Notes under the pieces: model-generated
What the model was told of the DNA's origin: nothing
Seen by the model: only the letters and a program-made list of their open reading frames with translations
Database searches by the model: none
Part shown: positions 23,986 to 35,602 of the stretch, in pieces
How the letters are laid out: every line of letters begins with the position of its first letter
Numbering within the stretch: position 1 is the first letter of the stretch
Origin: Polytrichum commune
Taxonomy: Eukaryota > Streptophyta > Polytrichopsida > Polytrichales > Polytrichaceae
Length of the DNA: 64,000 bases
Direction: 5' to 3'
NCBI GenBank assembly: GCA_950295325.1
Contig: OX485808.1
Span: forward strand, 18,558,527 to 18,622,526
Made by a program: the position numbers and the translations under genes

Positions 23986-26559
23986 TGGAGCCACGGTAGA
24001 GTGGTCGTGAGTGTCAGTGGTTAAGGTTGTTGAGAGTGGCTGGCCGTGCGCAAGGTTCTTGATGCGCTGGCTGTTGATGTTGGATCAGTTGCATGGTGTG
24101 TCTGCACGGCGTCCGGACGGAGGAAGAGTTGGTGGAAGCGCGGGAGTACCAGCGCTAGCGGTCATTATTATAGGCCCGGTGGAAGTCAAGGAGGGAAAGA
24201 AACGCATTGCAGGCTGGCTGCGTGCGTGAAAACTTGGTGGAGGCTTCTGTCTCGCGCTTGCTGTACAGGCAAGGTAGGTTAAATTTTGTGGAGAAGCATG
24301 CGTTGTTTTCTTTCTTTTTGGAGTATCAATTAGTCCTGTAGTGCATCCATGCGGGACGGAAAGAGACTTCCAGGACCTATCTTGGTTTCGCATTTGCAGA
24401 TCTGCGCTATGGTGGTTTATGTCTGAGTATTTATCCTCTTTCGGATTGAGATGGTTGCAAGATAGTGCTCACTGTTTATTATTTTTTAATCTGTGTTTTA
24501 TTTGAGCATCTTTGTGTTAAATTGGTGATGTGAAGAGCATCGTTTAAATTAGCAAGCAGTTCTGGCAATGGAAGATTACACTGCTAGTGCGTGCATGTTC
24601 TTGTTTTGAGAGTGTTCATTGTGAAAATGCGATAGGCTGGAATTTAGTCTTAGTGCAAAGAATGAATGCTACCGAAGAGTGGAACTCTTGTGAATGCTTG
24701 CGTGACTTCACACAGGATTTTTAATTCCTTGTCACTGGAAGGAGTGCCAAGCTCAGAGACTTAATTCGACTGTTCCCTAATATTAAGGTTTACACTAGTA
24801 TTCGTATTATGAGGTCTACACTTTCTACCTTGTCGTGGATGACTTGTAAGCAAAAACCTCGAAGCGCAATTTTGAGGAATTCATTCAGTAGGTTGTATCA
24901 ATGTTTAGCCCCAGGCATCCCTGTTCAAGTGCAAAATATTTTTCGGTAATAGGTAGAGTTCATTTGGATTTATTTTTAAGATGTCTGTACTAGCGCTTAA
25001 GAATCATCTCAACTCGTAAGACTGTTGAGGCTTCAGACAATGGCTCAAAATTTGATTCTAGTAATTTACACATACCATTATAACTGGAATCTTGTCAATC
25101 CTTCGCAGCAGTTAAACTTCCACTGAGCTGATCTCCGATACTTACGCAAATCCTTGACTCTTAGTATGTTCTTTTATGTTCTTTTATGTTCCTGTGATTC
25201 TCACTGTGGCTGGAGAGCTATTGAGGAGTTGAAGAAGTTGATAAAACCTGTAGATTCTTACCGCTGGATCCATCAGGCTGGGGATTGACTATATTGCAAT
25301 CTAAAAATTCCTTGTAATTTCCTCAATTTTGTGCAATGGCCTAACGAGGAAGACTTGGAATGAATTTGCAATTTCAGATTAAAGAAGAACGGTTTTAAGA
25401 CTTTTACAGTCATCGGCAGTTGCTTCTGTAGTCAGCATCCTATCAAAACCTGCATCTTACCAGTCGCCGCAGCAATGCCTCTCAGAGACCGCTTACCCTG
25501 CCTTGGTGCTGTGAGTGAATCCCTAGAACTCATACCTTACCGACTTCTATCGTTTCCTTCTTTGTCTTGTGCACCTTGTTCATTAGCTTTGTACTAGATG
25601 TTGAAGCCTTGCAACTTTTACACCCCCCTGGAGGAAGGCACTGTCAAGAGCAGGTATATTGGAATTTCTGGCTTATAATGTTTTCAAGTGTATCACCTAC
25701 AATTTGGTCAATAACGGAAAGCTCAGGATAAGAGCGTTCGGTTGAGTTTTTTTTCCTTGTTTCTTGGAACATTTTGGACTAGGTGTATTGCTGCCATGCT
25801 TCTTGTCTACAGTTTTGATGTCACATTTAGTTATCTGTAACCTTCTCACTTGAGTATGCTTGCATATAAATTTGATTTCAACTCATGTTGGAAAAGGTAC
25901 AACGTACACAGTGGACATTCTAACTGACTGTACACACAGGCAATTGGTTGTTCCCAAAAGCCTAAGGAAGCATCGAGAGGCTCCGAAAAATTATACCTTT
26001 AGAATATTCCAAAATTTTAACATCAGCAATATATAATTAAGCTTTATTGCTAAACCCTGTATTCTAGCTCAGAAGATGTGAAAATTGTAGTTCACATAAT
26101 CTTCAACTTTCGCAAAGAGATGAAGTCAATTAGTGGTGGTTGAAACTCGCATGGAAATTTGTGATTTACTAATGGATAGTTTGATAATTTGTGATGGACC
26201 GTTAGTTTTTTGCGATTGTACAATGAACAGCTGTGAGTGCAACTAAAAGTTGTAGTTCGACTCAGTTGCATATATCTGTGAACCTGATTCTGCACTCAAA
26301 GAATCACAGCTGTTGAGAGTGTAGACCTAAGAAATCAATTTTTTTGCTATTCTAGGTTTGTGTAAAATAATGTGGCTGCACTTTGGAATAGAGGCTTTTT
26401 GGGAGATAGTTGTGTCATATTTTAGTTGCCCTGTTATTACACCCAATACACGTGGAGCCTTTTAATCTCTTCAGTTGTTTATCTGCTTTTCAGCCTTAAT
26501 TTCCTGTCAGAATTAAGTAAAGTCCATCATATCACTAACGCATTATCTCCCTTTCACAG
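23986..26559 (+). other. Probable 5' untranslated or promoter region of the PP2C gene
   Basis: The phosphatase ATG follows directly on a splice acceptor (TTTCACAG|ATG), so the transcript must have at least one exon upstream in this stretch. One candidate is 25,474-25,509, an ATG-led 12-codon exon followed by the donor GTGAGT. It would join in frame and add 12 residues. Another ATG-led segment near 25,597-25,652, before GTATAT, would break the frame. I cannot choose between coding and non-coding first exons from sequence alone. Confidence 0.45.
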
Positions 26560-28249
26560 ATGGCTTCAGGCCAAGAAGATCAACCTGTATATGGCCATTA
26601 CTTGGTGAAAGGGAAATCTAGGCATGCTATGGAGGACTACTTTGTTGCTGAGGTGAAGACGGTGAACAATCACGATCTTGGTCTATTTGCAATCTATGAT
26701 GGGCATTTGGGGCACCATGTGGCAGATTATTTGCAGCGCAATCTCTTCGACAACATTCTCAAGGAGGTATGTGTAAACGACCTAACCTTGCAGGTTTCTT
26801 GGGAGCATGCATCAACTTGATATGTCTATGATTGGGTGCAACATGCACTCATTCTTTCTTAGCTTGAAGATTGTACCCTTGTTAGAAATTTCTGTTATAG
26901 AAGTTTCATGCAACAGTGCCCTTTCTCACCTAGCTTTGTTTGATTCGCCAGAGTGGATTCTGGAAAGATCCTGCAGCAGCCATGAAAGAAGCTTACTTAA
27001 CTACAGATGGTACCATTCTTGAAAAAGCACCTGACTTGGGACCAGGAGGCTCAACTGCCGTTACAGCCATCCTTATTAACAACAAGCGGCTGCTAGTGGC
27101 CAATGTTGGAGATTCGAGGGCTGTGCTTTCCCAAGATGGGGTTGCACTGCAACTGTCCATTGATCATGAGCCTGGTGCTCCCTCAGAGAAAGTGCACATT
27201 GAAGATAGAGGTGGCTTTGTATCAAACATGCCAGGTACTCTTTCGATTAGATACTCTGCAGAACTAACGATTAGTATGTTTTATGTACAGACAATGATAT
27301 TTGTTTGTCAAATTATGAGAATCTCAAATTTTGAGACGAACATACATGTAACCTGCTTTGAATAATTTATCAGGGTCTCTTGAATTAAATTGAAATTTCT
27401 AGTCAACTGCTGTATCTTTTAAAACTGTTGAGAATTCTTGATTATATTACACAAGTGATAGGCCACATCTTGATTCAAAGATCCTGTTTCATGTAGCAGT
27501 TGATTTGTGCTTTGATCCTGCAATAATTCTTAACACATGAGCCCAATTAAACTTGTCTTGTATTCAATTGCATGCAATACTCTCTGAACTTCTCAGTGAC
27601 TGAGTAGGTCCTTATGGCTAGATTCTCCCATCACCATAGTTTCCCTTTGTCATGTGACAGGGGATGTTCCAAGAGTGGATGGACAACTAGCTGTAGCTCG
27701 GGCTTTTGGTGACAAGAGTCTGAAGGTTCACTTAAGTGCGACACCTGACATCAAAGAGATAAAAGTTGATGATAAGACCGAGCTCCTCATATTGGGCAGT
27801 GATGGCCTTTGGAAGGTTAGTCTCTCTAAAATTACCTTTATACTTTGAAAGAAAAAGGAGGATTTTTTTGGAGGTTTCTGATTATGATGATTTTTTATAT
27901 CAAAATGAGCTGTTGTCAACATGGGGTAGTGTCTCAGGGTAAATTCTTATCACAGATGTGAATGTCTTTGTGTGCCATGTAAGTTTAACCAATTAGCATG
28001 CATCTCTTTCTCACCTTGTCAGTCTCTAAGGCAAATGTCAAATATCAGTAGCTCTTTGCTGCCTCAATTGTAGAGTTTCTTGTTGAGAATTATGTCCTTG
28101 CGTGACGACAGGTGATAAAAAATCAAGAAGCAGTTGACATGGTGAAGAAAGTGAAAGACCCTACTGCTGCTGCTAAGCACCTTGTGACTGAAGCTCTCAA
28201 CCGGAAGAGCAAGGACGACATTTCATGCATAGTCGTGCGATTCAGATAA
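26560..28249 (+). CDS. PP2C-type serine/threonine protein phosphatase
   Basis: A Mg/Mn-dependent protein phosphatase of the plant PP2C group that includes Arabidopsis At1g22280 and At1g34750: small, cytosolic or nuclear, without an added domain. Four coding exons (26,560-26,766; 26,952-27,234; 27,661-27,815; 28,112-28,249) have compatible phases and give 260 residues. Signature motifs run in order: MEDY (residues 24-27), YDGHLG with D47, GGSTAVTAI (101-109), [10 protein letters not shown] (120-129), DHEP, RAFGD, GSDGLWK with D211 (209-215) and SKDDISC with D250 and D251. These supply the usual metal-binding aspartates, so activity is expected. The start at 26,560 is the first codon after an acceptor; an upstream coding exon may add residues. 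The substrate is unknown. The gene is tail to tail with the next one, with 624 bases between stop codons. Confidence 0.93.
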
Positions 28250-28873
28250 TTGGTCTGAGACTACATGGGAGACAAAAGCCTCCTTTATAGGTCTTTTTGT
28301 GTACAGTTCTTGGTGCAGTCAATGTCAACCTCGGCAAGCTTCTCCTCTTTTGCTTACCCAAATCATTCAGTTATCACTCTCATATAAGGCACGTAGGGGG
28401 ACCTTTATTGCACAATTTCCTAGGCCATTATTTGCAATGTAGGGAGAGTTACATGCGTGGTTAAGACAATTGCAACTGTTACAGGCAAGCTCGCTGTAGA
28501 GCTTGAGCAGTGTTTCGTGGGGACAAAGAGGAGAGCATGACTCATTCCTTATTTGTCTTCTCTTTACTTTTTTGATACAAACATGTTGCAAAGGCCCTTA
28601 CCACTTCCTAGACGCACAATCAATCTACAATGCACCTACTTATATTACATATATTACATAGAGTGACTGACAGGTCGACCACAGAGTATAACTTTTCTAC
28701 TTCATACTGTTTTCCAAATCTACAGGTATTATCCATTTACCCAGTCTGTGGGAATTGGTTCTGTAGGAGCTTTCTCAGACAAAGAAACGTTTGTGTACTT
28801 CACAGTTTGCATGTGAATGTGGACTGTAATGTACAAGATTAGGTCTGCTGGAGGCGTTAGGATGAGTTCTGTG
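28250..28873. other. Shared 3' region between convergent genes
   Basis: The 624 bases between the PP2C stop (28,249) and the stop of the minus-strand MYCBPAP-like gene (28,874) should contain both 3' untranslated regions. No extra gene or structured RNA was recognised. Confidence 0.6.
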
Positions 28874-30731
28874 TTACCTGTTTATTTCTAATAGATGTTT
28901 CTCCTCTTTCACAAGCTCCTGCTTTGCTCTTTCAAATGCAAAGATGTCCCACCGGGAAGTTTCGTCTGTATTGGGAGAAAGGTCCTGCACCCGTTCGTCA
29001 ATGAGTTTCATGAGGTGTGCCTGCTCATAGTGGACCTGTTCCTCGTAGTCGTTGAAGCCAATGCGAGTGAAGAGGCGCATTTCGGTAAGGATGTGGAGCC
29101 ATTTGAAGCAGTATTCCAGCATCTCCTGATTACCCAGTCGAGACTCCAGGCTGATTGCATTCAACGGAGGGTTCTCCAAGTTGATCTGCTCCAGTAATCT
29201 CTCCATCATCTGCAACATAGACAAAGGAAGCATCCACCTTGCGCTCTTCATAATTGTTCCAACTTTAGCGGTTGTAGGAGTTTGGTAATTTTAGTGCAAC
29301 AGCGATGGCAGTTTAATTCATTACGAAATATGAATGTTCCATGACATGTACCTCGGCCTCCATAGCTTCAGGGTTCCTATCCCTCTCAGCTTCAAAATCA
29401 GCTGCCTTCTGAAGCCGCTCATTCTCGTATTTCTCATAGTACTGTTCCATCAGTTTCTTGGCCAGGGGCTGACTGAATTCATCTGGCATGCCCTCCATGA
29501 CGTCGCCAACATGGGCTGTGATATCGCGGAGTAATCTGTACACGGCAACATGAAGGAGTGCGGTTTGGTGCGGCGGAATGTGCACCTCCTCTGTCAGCTT
29601 CTCTAACTGCGCTCGCAACTTTTTCCTCTTCCTCTCCTTTATGACCAACTCAATACCTGTAGGTTAACATAGTACGATCTTGTGTTAGAAACTGGCCACC
29701 TGATACAAAAGAACGTAGGAGCTTGTAGTCCACTCTCGTTTTCAGGGGCAAAAGGATCCAATCTCCATAGAGGTGGAGCGCAGGGTCCAAGCAACAGACA
29801 GTCATTACATTTTGGAAATAAAGTTTATGTAATTTTATTTGGTTGTAGAAGATTTGTGTGCACTTTACCTGTTGAGATACTCTTTAGTGAACCATCCCAT
29901 TTCCAAGGCTCGGGCTCGGGCTCAGGCTCAGGCTCAGGAGTGGTGACAACAGGAGTTGATTTACTAGTTGGTGCCTTTCCTTTTGCTGCTGGAGGTGGGG
30001 GTGGGGGTGGAGGTGGAGGCGGTGGTGGTGGCTCCAAATCCTTCACTACCCTGGCAAGCGCCTCAAGCTTCATGTACAAGGAGGGCGTGTAGTACACTGG
30101 CGGCTCCACTTGCACGTTTGCCTGGATGAAGTGGAAGGCTTGCGAGGAGTACATGTAGCCTGCGTTGCGGATCTCCTCGGTTGGTCTGGAGGCCCTTGCT
30201 GCTCGGTCCAATGAATCCACGAAAAACTCGTCGATTCCGCTCATCATTTCGCGGTAATAGAGAACCCTTGACAACTTCTCCCGAAGTCTCCTGCGAGGTC
30301 AGGCATTTGACGTGAGAACTAAATTATGAAATAAAGTATTTCTATCTCAAATTCTCTATATGAGGCCAAACTTTCAAACAGATCTAATTTAAATAACGAG
30401 GGAGTGGTATGCTCAATGAAGAGATATATATATATATATATAGATATAGGATTTTTTTTGCACTGGAATGATTCAGGTTATTTTGCATACTGTAATTTGT
30501 CATCTGAGAAGGCTACTCCCTTCAAGAATATGGGGTCCAGTGTCCACTGGCGGGGCAACCGGGGGGCAATGCGAATGACCCAGCTTTCCAGAAACACTCC
30601 AGGTACGTCGGATTTGAAGCGGAAAGTGAAGGTCTTGTGCTCCCCTGCTAATATACTTCCAGATCCATTCATGACACTGAAGGCTCGGCACCCTGTGATG
30701 TGCTTTCCTGCATCAAGCCCATTCAACTTCA

Positions 30732-30775
<44 letters not shown>

Positions 30776-33700
30776 GTATATTCCATTTTGTCACATGCTG
30801 CATGGCTGTTAAAATAGTTTCTCTACCAGTAACAAATATCTCCTAAGGTTGAGGACATATTTGATGGCCTTCACTTCAGCGAGTTCATGACTTCCATGAC
30901 ATGCTTTGCAAGATGGAGAAGAAATAACACCTTGAATGGTTTTTGGGGTGGTGATAATGGCTTGCATCGGTCTCCGCTCCCAAGTGTAAAACAACACAGT
31001 CTCTCCTACATTTTCCAGCAAAACGGTCTTTGTGGTTTGGTCTCCTGCATATATCGATGTAGGCAATGACATTTTTTAATCCTGCGATAACTTTTATGCT
31101 TATATCCTAGGTGGGCTTGTCTAAAATCTCTGTGATAGGAACTCAGATGGATTTCTTTCAAGAACAGTTAGGTATCTGTGCACGTGATTGTGGTATCTGG
31201 AAAGAGTTTTCATTAATATCAGGGAATCTCAGATTCTTATATTTCCTACATCCTACTAAGAGGGGTGAGGTTCGACAAACAATGAATTCATTTACGAAAG
31301 GTTTATTTACTGTGTGCATGATTGTTTGGTGAAACGGCCCCCAATAAATCGTATGGATTTTTTCCACTTAAAGTAAGTCTTCAGGATGGGGTTGAAATGA
31401 AGCGCTGATACCCATGTGGTGCATTTGAACATTAATAGAACTAGATTTCATGTTACAAGGTGCACTAAATTCATGAGATCCAGGAATGCCCTTCATCTGG
31501 GTATTGTTTCTCATTTATTGAAGGCAGCGAGGTCAGTAAGTCATTCAAGTACTCACCCACTTTGTTTACAAAAAACCGGTAGGTTGGGCTGATCAGTGCA
31601 GCTGGACCTGCAACAGCTGGTACTTTCTGAAGCAATGAACCACGAAGGTAAACATGAGAGGCTGTCTGGTATTCACAGATTGCCGACAAATGGGAAGCAC
31701 CCATCATTTCAGAAAGTTCACAAGGAGATTCTGTAGAGAAAGGATATGCATTTGACCACCTTTGTTATCACATCTGGCTCAATACAGATGAGAGGCTTCG
31801 GTTGTGGTGGTAATTCTGGCCGCAGACGCTTTCCGAGTATCTGAGCAAGGCAGTGCCAGGTACACTTGACATGATTAGTAATTTCTCAGCCTCGCTTCAG
31901 ACTGAAACCACTGTGTGTGTTGTTGATTTAGTCTATCATCTTTCTTTCATTATCCTTCTACATGTGATGGGCAGGCTGTTGTTTGTGCGTTTGCCACTTT
32001 GAGAGGGATTTGGATGCAAGGAGCAGGATGTGCATTCTGGTTTTGTAATGGAAAGGATGATGGTAGTCGAAATGTACTTACCAGCAGCCCTATGAAGTCA
32101 GGATAGTGTGGCTCGACTTTCGAAATGTTAGCTGCCATTTTGAAGCAGAACCATTCCCAATGTCCCCACTCCGACTGCTTCTTCAATGTGTGCGCCCATC
32201 TATCTTTGAAATACTCGATCTTTTTGTTATCTCTGTCAGGGTGCCCAATCCTTTCGAGGATGGGCGGCTCCTTTCTGGTGTCGTCTGGTGTTTTGGGCGT
32301 CCTGCCGTCATCCCAAGGAGGCTTGTTCGAACCAGGAGGTAGTTCCCAGAAGTATTTTCGTAATGACTTTATCCACTGCATACAGAGCACCAAAATGACT
32401 GTTTCCAGGGAGTTTCTGGGAGTTCATCACTGGCAATCTGGTCCAGAATATTATTTTTCTTGCATTGAAAGCTGCTTTTTGTGTTCTTGTCATTTAGGAT
32501 CTACATTAGTAACTTGTGTCTGTCATGAGTTTACATGCCTCCTGGCAAAGGTACGTGGTATTTACATGAGGCCATACATACATTCTTCCAGGTCGAGTGA
32601 TATTATTTGTGATTACGGTGTCTGAGTATGTGCTTTGGTGGGCTATAGAAGGATTACGGCATCCTCGCCCATTTCGTCGTCATCGTCCAGGTGGCGGGCT
32701 TGTTCGATGATGTCGAAGTTCTCTCTCTTGACGCGGTAGCTGTGCATGGTTTCCATGAGCAGCTCTGGGAATGTCTTGTAACATTTTTTCATGAACCTCT
32801 TGTTGATCTGGTCCCATTCTTCGTAGAACCAGTAGTAGTCCCTGCGTCAATCAATTCCATTCCCCATGCCTTTTCAAATGCAACTCATCACTCATCCACT
32901 TCTCCCGGACACTTTGTACAGTTTCGAGATTGTGGTTCCACCTCAATCTAAACCCTACAAACCTTCTCACGGCTATGGGTTGTATTTTGGATCTGTAGTG
33001 TTTGGAAGTTCATGTTTAAAGTTCGTTGCTACTTCCTTACAGCTTGCAAATGAGGAGAGTTCAGGTATGGGGATTCAATGCTTGAATCTGAGATCAGAAA
33101 TCTTAATCAATACCCCCATGCCTTTTCAAATGCAACTCCATCACTAACCCACTTCTCCTTGTATCTTTTTGCAGATTCAAGTTTTTATGCCCACGTCAAT
33201 CTAAACCCTACAAACCTTCTCACTGCTATGGATTGTATTTAGATATGTTGTTTGAGGGTTCATGTTTATGGGTTCCTTGTTCCTTGCTACTTCGTTTACT
33301 GCTTGCAAATGAGAGTTGAGGTGTAAGTATTTGAGGCTTGAATCTGAGATCAGAAAACCTACTCAATCAATTCCCCATGTCTTTTCATATGCAACTCCAT
33401 CAAAACTCCACTTCTCCTGAATTTTCTTGCAGTTCCAAGTTTGTATGTCCACCTCAATCTAAAGCCTACAAACCCTCACGGCTATGGATCCATGGTTCAG
33501 AATTAAACTCTAGGCGTGCCTTTAAAAAACATTAAAAATCCACACAATTTATGTTCGATAGCTGTATTTTGGATCTATATTGTTTGGGGGTTCATGTTAT
33601 GGGTTTCTTGCTACTTCCGTTTGTGTTTGCAATGGATGAAAGGTGAGGTGTGAGGATTTTATCCTTGAATCTTGTAGCAGAATACATACTCAATCTGGTT

Positions 33701-34207
33701 CAGCTCGTGGACTCGATCCACTTTCTGCCAGATGTGGAGGCGCTCCTTCGGCTTAGGCTTCACCTTCGGAGGCGGCTGCTGCTTACACATCATCTGCCAC
33801 TTGAGAAACATCTTGGAGCGGCGCGGAGGCACCGGCTCCAGCATGTCGCACTGCTCCGCCAATTTAAGCATTCTCAACATCTTGTCTCACTCTTTGGACC
33901 CTGGTACGTCGAATTTGCACTACACAGATTTTTCTCTGTTTAACTCGTGGGTTGCTCTGCAACTATTGCAAAGATGGCTGCGAGATCTCATTACCTCGTC
34001 ACGCATTACTGCACGTAATAGGACGGGCCTTGTGGTGAGCTCCTTTAGCACGATTTTCTTTTCTGGGTCCGTGAGAATTTGTGCTATTGTCGCCTTCTTG
34101 CCATAATGCTTCCCTACACCATGTTGATAGGGCTGATGAGTCACGACAAGCTGTTCGACAATCTCTGAAGGCTGCGCACACCGCAGGTCCTCCGTAATTA
34201 TCATCAA
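28874..34207 (-). CDS. MYCBPAP: MYCBP-associated protein (MYCBPAP) homologue, flagellar/sperm protein
   Basis: Animal MYCBPAP is a testis and axoneme-associated protein; plant homologues are expected only where sperm swim. I read exons 34,207-33,995; 33,880-33,690; 32,841-32,658; 32,375-32,082; 31,840-31,557; 31,044-30,875; 30,726-30,491; 30,290-29,869; 29,656-29,352; 29,209-28,874. All phases match except inside the fifth exon: near 31,740 the frame jumps by one base at a T-run, with strong coding sense on both sides. Discounting that base the model gives 877 residues, near the animal length. Recognisable segments are WGHWEWFCFK, an immunoglobulin-like part (LLENVGETVLFYTW, then GSILAGEHKTFTFRF and GVFLESWVIR), a 14-proline run with a PE repeat in the eighth exon, and a C-terminal helical part. 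The frameshift may be real or a sequence error. The name is from my recognition of the family, not a search. Confidence 0.75.
30424..30772. repeat. (TA)n microsatellites in two adjacent introns of the MYCBPAP-like gene
   Basis: One TA-repeat tract lies at about 30,424-30,446 and a longer one at about 30,736-30,772. The longer tract comes within about ten bases of the proposed acceptor of the seventh exon, so its length may matter for splicing. It also makes that acceptor position less certain. Confidence 0.85.
32860..33640 (-). repeat. Intronic triplication, units of about 250-258 bases
   Basis: Within the second intron of the MYCBPAP-like gene three tandem units start near 32,864, 33,114 and 33,372. 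Each begins CCCCATG(C/T)CTTTTCA(A/T)AT, followed by GCAACTC, CCACTTCTCC, CCTCAATCTAAA or a close variant, TGTATTT and TTGAATCT. The last unit runs up to the donor of exon 2. The units have diverged; no coding sense. Confidence 0.8.
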
Positions 34208-35602
34208 GATTGTCGAGCAGTTGATTTTATCATGATCTTGCTATCGGTATCTCCATTCCTGTATCGTCAAGGCTTTGGTATGAGGACGAAGAAGCATGTA
34301 GAAGAATGTGAGCGGGAGACTGGTTGATTGGGCGAGAGTGCACCAGCTGATTGCTAAACCAAAACTATGTCAAGAAGATGTAGCAGTCAACTTCCTCGTA
34401 GCGTAACATCCTTAAAACCCTGGAATTAGAGCAGTCACTGCACACCTTGTAGCGTCTCATCCTTAAAACCCCGGAATAGAAGCAGCCAGTGGGAGCATCG
34501 TAGTGGAGTTCTGGATCGGAAGGAGGGGAAGAGAAGAACCTTCGGTGAGCATGTAGAGGCCATTTTGAGACAACACTTTTGAGGGTAGGGAAGGCAGGAG
34601 TTCTAAATTTACAGATGTGAGAACGTGAAGAAGGTTGTCAATCAAAGCAGGAGACGATCGAATTTTCGATCTCCTGGAACCCGAAATTGAAGAAATTAAC
34701 CAAGAACTTCCTCCAAACCTTTCACCTCCAGAATTGCATCCATTTTTCACTGCCAAAGATCAGCTTCAGTTCCGAAAAGAGGGAATCATGACAAGCGGAA
34801 GAAACCCAAAAAGGGCCACAACAAATTAGTTCCAAGGTGGCAATCCGACTTTTCACTCTCTGAAGGGGCTGAGGAGGAAATAATGATAAGTGGCAGAGGG
34901 ATATGAAGAGCCTCCCAATGGCAGTTTGCAGTTGCAAATTGTTAGCCTCCCTCACATCAACAACCTAACCCTCGTTTTGCGACTGCGATTCCCGATCCAA
35001 CCACTTCGTGCAATGCATAAGTGGAGCTCTTTGGCTGCACGACGGAAAGAAAAAGCAAGAGGGAGGAGAACGCTGCTGATGGGTTGGGTGGTACATGGGA
35101 GTGATGCAAAACGTTACACCCATGCAACGCCCCCTGGAAATTGGCAGAAATTCATGCTAACGGCTCTGCCGAACTAACCTGGGTCAAGCTCACTAAACCA
35201 TACAAACCACCTCGTGCTTCATCTCTTGCTGTCTACAATAGATCCCTGCTCCTAACATGGGACTCCTTCGGAGCCTGTGGTATTAGTGAAGCTTTTAATG
35301 CTCAAGGTAAAATACATCGGCACCCGCTACACAAAATTACAGTCACTGGGTGGGCACCAGGTCCCTTAAACCCTAAATAGCCCTTCCAGCCCTGGCTAGC
35401 TTTATAGATAGATGTGCCTCAAAGTGCAATTTGCGTTCAATATAGAAAAATGCGGCATTTTTTGTGCTGAACCTAACACCAGTATAACTGTACAAATCGG
35501 TTGCCTTTTCGAGTCAATTAGAGGACAGAGGAATCGGCAAATGGGGAGATGCCAATATTTTTTCTGCACAAGCGGGTGAATTTTCACGTCCACTATAATA
35601 TC
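34208..35602. other. Intergenic region between two minus-strand genes
   Basis: About 1.4 kb between the start of the MYCBPAP-like gene and the stop of the E1-alpha gene. It should contain the promoter of the former and the 3' untranslated region of the latter. Open frames here on both strands overlap each other and resemble nothing I recognise. Confidence 0.5.

Noticed and set aside
29682-30092. Plus-strand frame with poly-Gly and Ser-Gly repeats
   Set aside because: It is the complement of the poly-Pro and PE-repeat exon of the MYCBPAP-like gene, whose splice sites and phases fit on the minus strand.
30404-30817. Frames containing Tyr-Ile repeats
   Set aside because: They are translations of the (TA)n microsatellites.
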